Program-made: the position numbers and the translations under genes
In this document: piece by piece, positions 26,328 to 35,273 of the stretch
Layout of the letters: every line of letters begins with the position of its first letter
Position numbering within the stretch: position 1 is the stretch's first letter
The notes under the pieces: generated by a model
Database searches by the model: none
What the model saw: only the letters and a program-made list of their open reading frames with translations
Told to the model about the DNA's origin: nothing
Assembly (NCBI GenBank): GCA_910584965.1
Contig: CAJUDZ010000013.1
Coordinates: 1-64,000, forward strand
DNA from: an uncultured Lachnospiraceae bacterium
Lineage (GTDB): Bacteria > Bacillota > Clostridia > Lachnospirales > Lachnospiraceae
Reading direction: 5' to 3'
DNA: 64,000 bases

Positions 26328-27758
26328 TCAATACGCCCGTCCCCAGTAAACCATCTTCTTCGCAGGCTGTCCGCAGCACACGCATACATCCGCAATCTGC
26401 TCCTGCTCGAATGGAACGCAGCGGCTCGTTACGGCCAGCTCTTCCTTGATCTTCTCTTCGCACTCCTGGCTGCCGCACCACATGGCTTTTACAAAGCCGG
26501 ACTTTTCGTTAAACAGCTTTCTGAACTCCTCCATGTCTTTCGCAATATAGGTGTGCGCTTCCCTGTGTTCTCTGGCACGCTCCAGCATTTCCACCTGCAT
26601 TTTTTCGAGGATTTCTTCCGCCTTTGCTTCCAGTTCATCCAACGATACTTCGATCTTCTCTCCGGTATCCCGACGGCAGATCACACATTTGCCGGCCTCG
26701 ATATCTTTCGGCCCGATTTCCACACGAATCGGAATGCCGCGCATTTCCTGTTCGGAGAATTTCCAGCCGGGGCTCTTATCCGCATCGTCCACTTTCACGC
26801 GGAAGCCGCTCAGCTTTTCTTTCAGTTCGAACGCTTTCTCCAGCACACCTTCCTTTTTCTGCTGAATCGGAATAATCATGATCTGGACAGGCGCCACCTT
26901 CGGCGGCAGAACAAGTCCGGAATTATCCCCATGAACCATAATTACCGCGCCGATCAGCCGCGTCGTCATACCCCATGAAGTCTGATGTACATATTTTAAC
27001 GTATTATCTTTATCCGTAAACTGAACGCCGAAGGCTTTCGCAAAACCGTCTCCGAAGTTATGGCTCGTCCCCGACTGCAACGCTTTTCCATCGTGCATCA
27101 GCGCTTCGATCGCATAAGTAGCCACCGCGCCCGCAAATTTTTCCTTATCGGTTTTGCGTCCTTTCACAACAGGAATCGCAAGCACCTGTTCGCAGAAATC
27201 CGCATAAACGTTCAACATCTGAATTGTTCTTTCTTCCGCCTCTTCCGCCGTTGCATGCGCCGTATGTCCTTCCTGCCATAAAAACTCACGGCTGCGCAGG
27301 AACGGTCTTGTCTCTTTCTCCCAGCGCACAACCGAACACCACTGGTTGCACAGCTGCGGCAGATCACGGTAGGAGTGGATCGTATTCTTATAATAATCGC
27401 AGAAAAGCGTTTCGGAAGTAGGCCTTACGCAAAGTCTTTCCTGCAGCGGCTGCTGCCCGCCATGCGTCACCCACGCCACTTCCGGCGCGAATCCTTCCAC
27501 ATGGTCTTTCTCTTTATTTAACAGGCTTTCCGGAATGAACATCGGTAAATATACGTTTTGCACTCCCGTTGCCTTAAACATCGCATCCAGCTGCTGCTGA
27601 ATCAGTTCCCATATCGCATAACCCGACGGGCGCAGCACCATACAGCCTTTTACGCTCGTGTAATCGATTAGCTCCGCTTTCTTCACTACATCCGTATACC
27701 ATTGGGCAAAATCGTCTTCCATAGATGTAATAGCTTCTACTAGTTTTTTATCTGCCAT
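26328..27758 (-). CDS. proS: Prolyl-tRNA synthetase, archaeal/eukaryotic-like short form
   Basis: 476 residues, the length of type-3 ProRS, without the editing insertion of the bacterial long form. Class II motifs are visible: motif 2 region RWEKETRPFLRSREFLWQEGHTAH, and motif 3 region near TSWGMTTRLIGAVIMVHGD. The C-terminal extension has a Cys pair CVCC and ends in Tyr (GRAY), as in this subfamily. It charges tRNA-Pro. No T-box leader was found in the short gap upstream. Confidence 0.95.
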   Translation of the reverse strand: MADKKLVEAITSMEDDFAQWYTDVVKKAELIDYTSVKGCMVLRPSGYAIWELIQQQLDAMFKATGVQNVYLPMFIPESLLNKEKDHVEGFAPEVAWVTHGGQQPLQERLCVRPTSETLFCDYYKNTIHSYRDLPQLCNQWCSVVRWEKETRPFLRSREFLWQEGHTAHATAEEAEERTIQMLNVYADFCEQVLAIPVVKGRKTDKEKFAGAVATYAIEALMHDGKALQSGTSHNFGDGFAKAFGVQFTDKDNTLKYVHQTSWGMTTRLIGAVIMVHGDNSGLVLPPKVAPVQIMIIPIQQKKEGVLEKAFELKEKLSGFRVKVDDADKSPGWKFSEQEMRGIPIRVEIGPKDIEAGKCVICRRDTGEKIEVSLDELEAKAEEILEKMQVEMLERAREHREAHTYIAKDMEEFRKLFNEKSGFVKAMWCGSQECEEKIKEELAVTSRCVPFEQEQIADVCVCCGQPAKKMVYWGRAY

Positions 27759-27846
27759 TTTGATGTCCTCACTCCTTTTTTTCTCCCCTGATTTTTTGTA
27801 AAAAACGTCGGAATTTCTTTGATTCTAAAAGAAGAAAAACCGTTTG

Positions 27847-29451
27847 TCAACTGTTTCTTCGGATTCCTTCTCCGATTCCGAGCATGATAAAAGCAAAAGG
27901 CGCATTCAATACTTGCTGAAAACTGACCATATTATGTACGGTATATGCCAGAATCGAAGCGGCGCACAGATAAAGCGCCGGCCGGATATGCGCCTTTTTC
28001 ATAAAATTATAAAATGCCGAGCACCAAATACCCGCATAGCAAATCAGGCCCAAAATACCCTGATTAACAAGTATGGTAAGCCATTCGTTATGTGCATTGG
28101 TCAGCCTGGAATTTCCAAACTGCGCATAAATGCGGTCCGCCAGTTCCGGTACCGAATACAGATATCCCGCAAAACAGTCCGGCCCGATTCCGATCAGCTT
28201 ACGCAGCGGCGTCATGCTCTGGTAAGCCAATACACCGTCCGTCCAGGTGGCTCCCCTGTAATTGGCCCATGTATCGTTAAAAACAAATAACGGCACTTCC
28301 CCAAGCCCGAATACGCCGTCCGGATTACGGGTATTGGCAGTCAGCAGCACGACAAAACCCGCCGCACAGATCAGCAGCAAAAGCAGGACCGCCCATCGCA
28401 GATTTTTCCAACGCGCAATCCGGATGCTCTTTTGCTTATCCATACCGCGAAAAAGCAGATAAACCGCTCCGACGGCAATTCCCAAATACAATGTTATATT
28501 TGTATTCGTCAGCATAAGCCCCGGCGCGCTTTCATAATTAATCGTAAGCCCCGGCAAAGCGCGCAGCGCTCCGGCCGTCTGACAGGAAAGCAAAAACAGC
28601 ATGCACAGCTCCAGAAATCGACACATTGCACGATTTTCCCGAAATGACAGGAAAAACAGAAAAAGGAAAATGCCTGCCAGCGCAAGATACGCGCTGCTGC
28701 TGCCCTGCAGAACACCGATCATAAAACCCGTCATCGCATAAATTCCCGCGACGGCGCGCTGCCATCCGCTTTGACTGATCCAGTAGAAAGTGACGCCTGC
28801 CGAACAGAATATCGACCAATATCCGCAAAACCAGTTGATATTGCCGAGTGTGGAAATAAAAATCGCCATTTCCTTACTGCCGCCAAGCCCAAACAGATAT
28901 ATCGAGTACCGGTTCAATATGCCCAGAAAAAAAACAATGCCGGAACCGAGCAGCATGACATACAGCATTTTGTAATTCCACCTGAAATATCTGGAAAAGA
29001 GAAAATAGACTCCCACAAAAAGGAGCTGGCTGACCAGTCCCATATACCATCCTTCCGCGCCCAGAAGCGCTTCTTCCCGAAACGGCGAAACCGTATAGGA
29101 AAGCAGAAGCAGGACAAGATAGCCGTACACAAACCAATCCGTTCCCGACAGCCTTTTATAAAATGCCGTAACGGACGGCTTCTTCCCCCGCAGGCAGTAA
29201 AGGCCCGCCGTCACGCAGAGCATAAGAAAGATCGTAATCAGGCTGATCTTGCGGAAAAAGAAATATTTTACGTCCCCGATTTCCTGATAACCATTTTTCA
29301 TATAAAAGGGGAATACCAGCATCATCACAAGAAAATAAGCCGTCAAAATGCTGTTTCCGATTTCGGCGGCAATTTTGTGAAGTTGATTTCTCCACTCTTT
29401 TGTGCGGTTATCCTTCTCTTTCTCCTGCGTTTCGGGCATGGTTTTTCCCAC
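27847..29451 (-). CDS. O-antigen ligase/Wzy-like polytopic membrane protein
   Basis: 534 residues with about a dozen membrane helices and a large loop before the last ones containing NAHNEWLTILVNQG, the signature region of the O-antigen ligase family (Wzy_C). Such proteins join or polymerise glycan chains on lipid carriers; in Gram-positives they act on capsule or teichoic-acid-like polymers. No glycosyltransferase cluster is adjacent, so its substrate cannot be told. Confidence 0.8.
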   Translation of the reverse strand: MGKTMPETQEKEKDNRTKEWRNQLHKIAAEIGNSILTAYFLVMMLVFPFYMKNGYQEIGDVKYFFFRKISLITIFLMLCVTAGLYCLRGKKPSVTAFYKRLSGTDWFVYGYLVLLLLSYTVSPFREEALLGAEGWYMGLVSQLLFVGVYFLFSRYFRWNYKMLYVMLLGSGIVFFLGILNRYSIYLFGLGGSKEMAIFISTLGNINWFCGYWSIFCSAGVTFYWISQSGWQRAVAGIYAMTGFMIGVLQGSSSAYLALAGIFLFLFFLSFRENRAMCRFLELCMLFLLSCQTAGALRALPGLTINYESAPGLMLTNTNITLYLGIAVGAVYLLFRGMDKQKSIRIARWKNLRWAVLLLLLICAAGFVVLLTANTRNPDGVFGLGEVPLFVFNDTWANYRGATWTDGVLAYQSMTPLRKLIGIGPDCFAGYLYSVPELADRIYAQFGNSRLTNAHNEWLTILVNQGILGLICYAGIWCSAFYNFMKKAHIRPALYLCAASILAYTVHNMVSFQQVLNAPFAFIMLGIGEGIRRNS

Positions 29452-29589
29452 TATACGGTATTTATGTATACCTTTCTGTGTTTTCTGTTATTTATTATAA
29501 ATCGCCCCCCTCCTTTCGTCAAATTTTCCTTTGCAAAACGGCGCAGTTTTCTGTCTGATAAAAAACAGCCGCTGCCTTTTTTTGTTTAT

Positions 29590-30636
29590 TTATGTCTTAT
29601 TCAATTCGTATATGACAATCAAAGCCAGCGGCCCTTCGACAATGCCGCCTACCCCAAACAGACGGATCCCCGCGTAAATGGCTAAAAGCATCAGCACGGG
29701 TGCAATTCCCAGCCGGTTTCCGATCAGTTTCGGTTCCAGGAACTCCCGGACTACAATACAGCCGATATAGAGCAGAATACAGACTGTCATCCGCAGATAA
29801 TGTCCGTTTAACAGCTGCCATACGGCCATCGGCACGAGCACTATTCCGGTTCCGATAAAAGGCAGAACATCCAGGCATCCGGCCAGTATTCCCCAGAAAA
29901 CACCGCCGTATATTCCCGTCGCCCATAAAACAGCGCTGGCAGACACACTGATAATCAACAGTATAATGCCCTGCGCTTTCAAAAACGTGATAATATAATT
30001 TAATACCCCTTCCAGCGCTTTAAAGACAAAGGACAAATCCTCCGATGTTTTCAGCCATTGCATAAAAACCCCGTAATCCTTTTCCAGCAAAATCGTTGCG
30101 ACAAGCGTAACAAACAGAAACGCAACCGCCTCCAGAATACCTTTGACACAAGTATAGGAAGAAGACAGCATCCTCGGAATCACCTGTATCTGGACATTTT
30201 CCATAATGACTGCCATTCTTTCCACGACAAAATTTTCGATCTCATAACCCTTCCAGCCAAATCTGCCGTCCAGACTATAACAGCATTCATGCAGAAATAT
30301 CTGTAATCTTCTGTACGCCGTTTCTATAAATGCCGTAATTTTTTCCATCTGCATACTGCTGCTGTATCCGAGTATCCACAGGATTATGGCTAAAAAAATC
30401 AGGCACAGAAGCAGCACCCCGACAGCCAGAAATTTCTTTTTCATCGGAATTTTCTTCTGAATACGTGAAAGCAACGGATAAAACAGCGCAATCAATACAA
30501 ACGCCGCGCAAAACGGAGCCACCAGGGGGAACAGACAGCGAAAAAAAAGATAAACCAATAAAGTAATCACACAGAACTTTATCAGTTTATTCTCTCTTAA
30601 AATCGAAATTGTCCATTCTCTGTTTTTTTCTTCCAT
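29590..30636 (-). CDS. AI-2E family transporter-like membrane protein
   Basis: 348 residues with helices in the PerM/YtvI pattern and the family C-terminal signature (LPFIGTGIVLVPMAVW, REFLEPKLIGNRLGI, IRLFGVGGIVEGPLAL). Family members include transporters for autoinducer, Na+/H+ and sporulation-related proteins, so the substrate is open. The frame is open from 30756, but ATG 30636 has GGGGGTGG just ahead and removes an overlap with the upstream gene. Confidence 0.85.
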   Translation of the reverse strand: MEEKNREWTISILRENKLIKFCVITLLVYLFFRCLFPLVAPFCAAFVLIALFYPLLSRIQKKIPMKKKFLAVGVLLLCLIFLAIILWILGYSSSMQMEKITAFIETAYRRLQIFLHECCYSLDGRFGWKGYEIENFVVERMAVIMENVQIQVIPRMLSSSYTCVKGILEAVAFLFVTLVATILLEKDYGVFMQWLKTSEDLSFVFKALEGVLNYIITFLKAQGIILLIISVSASAVLWATGIYGGVFWGILAGCLDVLPFIGTGIVLVPMAVWQLLNGHYLRMTVCILLYIGCIVVREFLEPKLIGNRLGIAPVLMLLAIYAGIRLFGVGGIVEGPLALIVIYELNKT

Positions 30637-30745
30637 GCTTTCCACCCCCTGTGCTTTCGCAGAGCATTCCACGCTTTTTAACGTTGCCCGAAATCGGCCG
30701 CTATATGGAATTAGTATGGAAGTTTTATGGAAATTTATCAGCAAA

Positions 30746-31528
30746 CTATCCTGCAAAATACTGGAAAATACCGCCTTTCGGCTCTATTCGGAAAGACAGC
30801 TTCTTTCCCGTTGCCGGATGCGCAAAGTTTAATCCGTAAGCGCACAGAGCGATATTTTTCTGCCCCATCGCCCCGGAAAGTTTTTTCGATCGTTCATCCG
30901 CATATTTGTAATCGCCAAGAAGGCTCATGCCCGCATGACTCATCTGTACTCGAATCTGGTGATGCCTTCCGGTAATCAAATGAACCCTTATCAGTGCGAC
31001 AGCCGCCGCATTTTCCCCATCAAAGGGTCTCCCGGAAAAGTTTTCCCAAAGCAGTTCTTTTCGTCCCAGAATTTCATATTCCAGCACGGCTTCTTTCGCA
31101 CCCTTTGAACCGGCCGGCACGACGCGCGACATATTCGTTTGATTGTCTTTTAACAGGTAATCCGTCAGCGTCACTTTATGTATCCCGCCCGTTTCTTTTC
31201 CCGCTTCCGGCTTCGCTTTTTCAGCCGTTTCGGGGGCCGATACCACCGCATAATAATATTTTTCCATACGGTTCTCCGCAATCTGACGGCTCAGCGCTCC
31301 CGCCGATTTTCGGTTTCTGGCAAAAACGAGAACACCTTCCACCGGCTGATCAAGGCGGTGTACGCATCCGACATAGATATCCCGCCCGCATTTTTCCTGC
31401 GCGCAATAGTTCGTAATCTCGCTGACCATGTCGCGCTGTCCCACTTTCGAGGTCTGCACCGCAATACCCGCCGGTTTAAAGCAGACAATGATATCCTTGT
31501 CCTCATATAAAATCTGTTCTTTGGTCAT
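30746..31528 (-). CDS. RluA-family pseudouridine synthase
   Basis: 260 residues. The catalytic Asp is in the motif VHRLDQPVEGVLVFAR, and RVHLITGRHHQIRVQ is the second family motif. It would convert uridine to pseudouridine in rRNA or tRNA; the target cannot be told. No S4 domain is present. It lies between a two-component system and a transporter on the same strand. Confidence 0.9.
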   Translation of the reverse strand: MTKEQILYEDKDIIVCFKPAGIAVQTSKVGQRDMVSEITNYCAQEKCGRDIYVGCVHRLDQPVEGVLVFARNRKSAGALSRQIAENRMEKYYYAVVSAPETAEKAKPEAGKETGGIHKVTLTDYLLKDNQTNMSRVVPAGSKGAKEAVLEYEILGRKELLWENFSGRPFDGENAAAVALIRVHLITGRHHQIRVQMSHAGMSLLGDYKYADERSKKLSGAMGQKNIALCAYGLNFAHPATGKKLSFRIEPKGGIFQYFAG

Positions 31529-31578
31529 ATTTCCTCTTATCTTTGCGCCGGACGGAAACGTCCCCCGGCGTTCGTCTG

Positions 31579-32268
31579 TCAGATCTTAAACCGATATCCT
31601 ACACCCCAGATCGTTTCGATATACTGTGGCTTTGTCGTATCAAATTCTATTTTTTCCCTGATCTTCTTGATATGCACCGTAACGGTCGCGATATCTCCGA
31701 TGGAATCCATATCCCAGATTTCCCGGAAGAGTTCTTCCTTCGTATAAACATGGTTCGGATTTTCCGCCAGAAATGTCAGAAGATCAAATTCTTTCGTCGT
31801 AAAAATTTTCTCTTCGCCGTCCAGATAAACGCGTCTTGCCGTTTTATCAATTTTCAGGCCCCTGATTTCGATGATATCATTGACTTTCTGGTTGCTTCCC
31901 ACCAGCCTGTCATAGCGGGACATATGCGCCTTGACCCTGGCTACCAGCTCGGAAGGGCTGAAAGGCTTGGTCATATAATCGTCGGCGCCGAGCCCGAGCC
32001 CTCTGATTTTATCGATATCGTCTTTTTTCGCGGATACCATGAGAATCGGAATATTTTTTTCTTCCCGGATGCTTTTGCACACCTCAAAACCATCCATGCC
32101 GGGCAGCATCAGATCGAGAATCACCAGATCGAAATCTTCCGACATGGCTCTGCTTAGCCCCGCATCTCCCGTATTCTCAATTTCCACTTCGAAGTCGCTC
32201 AGTTCCAGATAATCTTTTTCAAGATCGGCAATCGCTTCTTCGTCTTCAATAATCAAAATCCTGCTCAT
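31579..32268 (-). CDS. OmpR-family response regulator (second system)
   Basis: 229 residues: receiver with IIEDEE, Asp in DLVILDLMLPG, MVSAK and TKPFSPSEL, then a winged helix ending GVGYRFKI. It begins 6 bases after the histidine kinase stop, so the kinase gene is first in the operon. No target sites were identified. Confidence 0.93.
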   Translation of the reverse strand: MSRILIIEDEEAIADLEKDYLELSDFEVEIENTGDAGLSRAMSEDFDLVILDLMLPGMDGFEVCKSIREEKNIPILMVSAKKDDIDKIRGLGLGADDYMTKPFSPSELVARVKAHMSRYDRLVGSNQKVNDIIEIRGLKIDKTARRVYLDGEEKIFTTKEFDLLTFLAENPNHVYTKEELFREIWDMDSIGDIATVTVHIKKIREKIEFDTTKPQYIETIWGVGYRFKI

Positions 32269-32274
32269 AATCCG

Positions 32275-33759
32275 TTATACCTCCTCCTGTTCGGGTTCCT
32301 GATATTTTCTAATTACAAAATGCATACATGTGCCTTCCGATTCTTTACTCGTTGCCCAGATATATCCACCGTGGTCTTCGATAATTTTCCTGACGATGGA
32401 AAGGCCGATGCCGCTGCCTCCCTGTGAAGAATTTCTGGAAGCGTCCGTGCGGTAGAAACGTTCAAAAATGTTAGGAAGGTCTTTTGCCGCAATCCCTTTT
32501 CCGTTATCTTCTATTTCAACCCGGATGGAATCCACTTCATCCAGAATCCGGATGTCGATCACACCGTTTTCCTTATCCAGATATTTCACGCTGTTGCTGA
32601 TAATATTGTTGATAACCCGCTTTAGCTGCTCCGGGTCGGCTATGATCTGCGTTTCCGGCGATACCAGATCTTCATAATTTAACTGGATATTCTTGGACTC
32701 CAGATCAAGTCCCACTTCTTCCACGCAGTCCCCAAAATATTCGGCCACGTTGATGCGGTGGAAATTATACGGTATCCGGTTATTATCGATACCGGAATAA
32801 ATGGTCAGCTCATTGATCAGTCTGTCCATATCGTTCGCCTTATTATAGATGGTCTTAATATACTTATCCATTTTCTCAGGCGTATCGGCTACCCCGTCCA
32901 TGATGCCTTCCACATATCCTTTTACCGCGGTAATCGGCGTTTTCAGATCATGGGAAATATTGCTGATCAACTCCCGGTTCTGCTTCTCATGTTCAAATTT
33001 TTCATCAAGCGACTCCTTCAGACGCAGCCGCATATCTTCATAATTCCTGTAAAGTTCTCCGATTTCTCCTTTCTCGTCATTGGACAGCCTGTACTCCAGA
33101 TTTCCTTCGGCAATCTGCTGCATTGCCGTATTCAGCTGATTGACCGGCGTAAAAACGCCTTTCTGAATCCACTGTGTAAGAACCATACTCGTAAAAATCA
33201 GGATCAGGACAAACGCCAGCACCATATCGATCAGCATTTCCCGGGAAATCAGAGAACTCACCCTCGTAATAATAAACAGGCTCCCCTGCGCTCCATCCCG
33301 GAAAACGAAATCAAGCTGCTTTACCAGTTTTCTCATATCGTTGTAATAATAACCCGTCTCCGAATTGGAAAAATCCCTTCCGTATTCCGGCAGTTTTTCA
33401 AAGATGCGTTCCGCCGCCTTGCCGTCGCCGGCATAATAGATTTCCTGATTTTTCCGTACTATAATATAAGAAGATTTATTTGCCAGCTCCGCATTTATTT
33501 CTTCCAGGTAATCCTGATCTTCTATTCTGGACGGCTCTTCTGCAAGCTGCTCCCGTACTTCCTTTAAAACATCCGCTGTCATCTGATTATAATTTTCCAG
33601 CGTATAGGCAAAAGAAGTATAGTTTTTGTCAAAAGCGCCGAACTCCTGTTCCGAATTGACCATAAAAATACCGATTCCCATAAAAGCAACCGCTGTCAGC
33701 AAAAGCGGCACTACAAGAATAAATATTGAAATAATCAATAACCGCGTTTTGAACTTCAA
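32275..33759 (-). CDS. HAMP-containing sensor histidine kinase
   Basis: About 494 residues: two membrane helices (near 8-35 and 180-203) enclosing an outer domain of about 145 residues, a HAMP domain, H-box NISHDLKTPI, N-box NNIISNSVKY, DNGKGI and SGIGLSIV. The open frame extends to an ATG at 33870, but that N-terminus is not hydrophobic in the right place; TTG 33759 with GAAGG 9 bases ahead gives a typical start before helix 1. The signal is unknown. Confidence 0.9.
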   Translation of the reverse strand: MKFKTRLLIISIFILVVPLLLTAVAFMGIGIFMVNSEQEFGAFDKNYTSFAYTLENYNQMTADVLKEVREQLAEEPSRIEDQDYLEEINAELANKSSYIIVRKNQEIYYAGDGKAAERIFEKLPEYGRDFSNSETGYYYNDMRKLVKQLDFVFRDGAQGSLFIITRVSSLISREMLIDMVLAFVLILIFTSMVLTQWIQKGVFTPVNQLNTAMQQIAEGNLEYRLSNDEKGEIGELYRNYEDMRLRLKESLDEKFEHEKQNRELISNISHDLKTPITAVKGYVEGIMDGVADTPEKMDKYIKTIYNKANDMDRLINELTIYSGIDNNRIPYNFHRINVAEYFGDCVEEVGLDLESKNIQLNYEDLVSPETQIIADPEQLKRVINNIISNSVKYLDKENGVIDIRILDEVDSIRVEIEDNGKGIAAKDLPNIFERFYRTDASRNSSQGGSGIGLSIVRKIIEDHGGYIWATSKESEGTCMHFVIRKYQEPEQEEV

Positions 33760-33876
33760 ACAATCCAACCTTCTTTCGAAAACTTCTGTCTTGATACTAA
33801 TATACCATAAATTCGGCAAATATAAATAAAACAACTGATATAATCTTATTAAAAATTTGTAAATTTTCATTTTCTA

Positions 33877-33924
33877 TTGACTTTTTGTTTTTCTTTGTTA
33901 TACTGAAATCAGTAATCATTACTG
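33877..33924 (+). promoter_or_regulatory. Promoter and PerR/Fur box of the perR-like gene
   Basis: TTGACT (33877-33882), 16 bases, TATACT (33899-33904), then a perfect 7-1-7 palindrome CAGTAAT-C-ATTACTG (33910-33924) starting 5 bases after the -10. The arrangement fits autoregulation by the Fur-family protein encoded next. Confidence 0.8.
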
Positions 33925-33957
33925 TTTTCTAAAATATGGTTAAAAATATAAATCTAA

Positions 33958-34350
33958 ATGGAGGAGAAATTGGCGATCAAACACAGTCGGCAGCGACAGG
34001 TAATCAAAGACTTTTTAATGACGAGACACGATCATCCGACCGCAGATGTCGTTTATACAAATGTCAGACAGGAATATCCCAATATCAGCCTCGGCACAGT
34101 ATACAGAAATTTGACGCTGTTAGCGGATATGGGAGAAATTACCCGTCTTCGGGTGGGAGACGGCGTTGACCACTTTGATGCGGATACATCCCGTCATTAT
34201 CACTTCATCTGTTCCAAATGCGGACAGGTAACGGATCTGAAAATGGACAACATCGATGATATTGTGGATATTGCCGGATTAAATTTTAACGGAGAAATTC
34301 AGGGACACATGACATATTTTTATGGAATCTGCGGAAACTGTAATAAATAA
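33958..34350 (+). CDS. perR: Fur-family repressor, PerR-like
   Basis: 130 residues with the Fur winged helix (SLGTVYRNLTLLADMGEI), the regulatory metal region (HFDADTSRHYHFICSKCGQ) and two CxxC pairs (CSKC, CGNC) for structural zinc. The operator type and the linked rubrerythrin and rubredoxin genes argue for a peroxide sensor, PerR, rather than an iron regulator. PerR releases DNA when its metal-bound His residues are oxidised. The start is ATG 33958. Confidence 0.85.
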   Translation: MEEKLAIKHSRQRQVIKDFLMTRHDHPTADVVYTNVRQEYPNISLGTVYRNLTLLADMGEITRLRVGDGVDHFDADTSRHYHFICSKCGQVTDLKMDNIDDIVDIAGLNFNGEIQGHMTYFYGICGNCNK

Positions 34351-34383
34351 GAAGTTCCGGATCATATCGGATTTTCCATGTAA

Positions 34384-34431
34384 TTAAGATGTCGGCTCAA
34401 CGCTTTCTTACAGAACATCTTAAAATATAAT
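34384..34431 (+). promoter_or_regulatory. Inverted repeat and -10 ahead of the rubrerythrin gene
   Basis: Perfect 9-bp arms TTAAGATGT (34384-34392) and ACATCTTAA (34415-34423) are 22 bases apart, directly before TATAAT (34426-34431). There is no clear -35 and no copy of the PerR box. It may be a regulator site or an upstream terminator-like hairpin. Confidence 0.45.
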
Positions 34432-34455
34432 GATAAAAGTAAAGGAGACAAAGCT

Positions 34456-34995
34456 ATGAAATTTGTATGTCAGGTATGTGGTTATGTTCACGAAGGAGAT
34501 GCTGCTCCTGAAAAATGCCCTCAGTGCGGCGCACCGGCTGAGAAATTTACGGCACAGAGCGGCGCTATGGAATGGGCTGCTGAACATGTTGTAGGCGTTG
34601 CTCAGGGTTCCAGCGAAGATATTATGGCTGATTTAAGAGCAAACTTTAACGGCGAATGCACGGAAGTTGGTATGTATCTTGCAATGGCAAGAGTTGCTCA
34701 CAGAGAAGGTTATCCTGAAATCGGCCTGTATTGGGAGAAAGCTGCCTGGGAAGAGGCAGAGCACGCTGCTAAATTTGCAGAATTACTCGGCGAAGTTGTG
34801 ACCGATTCTACCAAAAAGAATCTCGAAATGAGAGTAGAGGCTGAAAACGGCGCTACTGCAGGTAAATTTGATCTTGCAAAACGCGCAAAGGCTGCTAATC
34901 TGGATGCAATCCATGATACGGTTCATGAGATGGCAAGAGACGAGGCAAGACACGGTAAGGCATTTGAAGGTCTGTTAAAGAGATATTTTAGCTAA
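34456..34995 (+). CDS. Reverse rubrerythrin (N-terminal rubredoxin domain)
   Basis: 179 residues. The N-terminal rubredoxin-like domain has CQVCG and CPQCG for one Fe(SCys)4 site; the four-helix di-iron domain follows with GECTEVGMY, EEAEHAAKF and ARDEARHGKAF ligand motifs. This is the reversed domain order found in Clostridia, where the protein reduces H2O2 and O2 with electrons from NADH via rubredoxin. Codon choice is highly regular, as in strongly expressed genes. The ribosome-binding site AAAGGAG precedes ATG 34456. The rubredoxin gene follows. Confidence 0.93.
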   Translation: MKFVCQVCGYVHEGDAAPEKCPQCGAPAEKFTAQSGAMEWAAEHVVGVAQGSSEDIMADLRANFNGECTEVGMYLAMARVAHREGYPEIGLYWEKAAWEEAEHAAKFAELLGEVVTDSTKKNLEMRVEAENGATAGKFDLAKRAKAANLDAIHDTVHEMARDEARHGKAFEGLLKRYFS

Positions 34996-35027
34996 AAATA
35001 ATTTATTATACAAAGGAGGAAAAGACC

Positions 35028-35201
35028 ATGCAGAAATACTTTTGTAATCCCTGTGGATACACTTACGATCCCGAAAAAGGTGATCCGGAACACGGAATTG
35101 CTCCGGGAACCGCTTTCGCAGATCTTCCGGACGACTGGTGCTGCCCGTTATGCGGCGTAAGCAAGAGCATGTTCCAGCCCTGTATCGATAACTATAACTA
35201 A
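35028..35201 (+). CDS. Rubredoxin
   Basis: 57 residues with the two iron-binding knuckles CNPCGYTYDP and CCPLCG and the conserved GTAFADLPDDWCCP. The first knuckle reads CxxCG as usual. It carries single electrons to the rubrerythrin encoded 32 bases upstream. AAAGGAGG precedes ATG 35028. The gene is too short for many ORF callers. Confidence 0.95.
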   Translation: MQKYFCNPCGYTYDPEKGDPEHGIAPGTAFADLPDDWCCPLCGVSKSMFQPCIDNYN

Positions 35202-35205
35202 ACTG

Positions 35206-35241
35206 CAAAAAGAGCTGCTGCTTCACGCAACAGCTCTTTTT
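35206..35241 (+). terminator. Terminator after the rubredoxin gene
   Basis: AAAAAGAGCTG (35207-35217) pairs with CAGCTCTTTTT (35231-35241). It also faces the end of the convergent anti-sigma gene and is symmetric enough to serve both. Confidence 0.88.
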
Positions 35242-35273
35242 ATTGGAAATCAGCCTCCTTGACAGAACGCCTT

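Noticed and set aside
25911..26978. Long plus-strand open frame (355 codons)
   Set aside because: It runs antisense across the small membrane protein gene and proS, both well supported, and its translation shows no family motif.
27759..27846. T-box leader before proS
   Set aside because: The gap is only 88 bases and contains neither a T-box core sequence nor an antiterminator stem.
28771..29685. Plus-strand open frame (304 codons)
   Set aside because: Antisense to the O-antigen-ligase-like gene; the composition looks like a shadow of hydrophobic codons.
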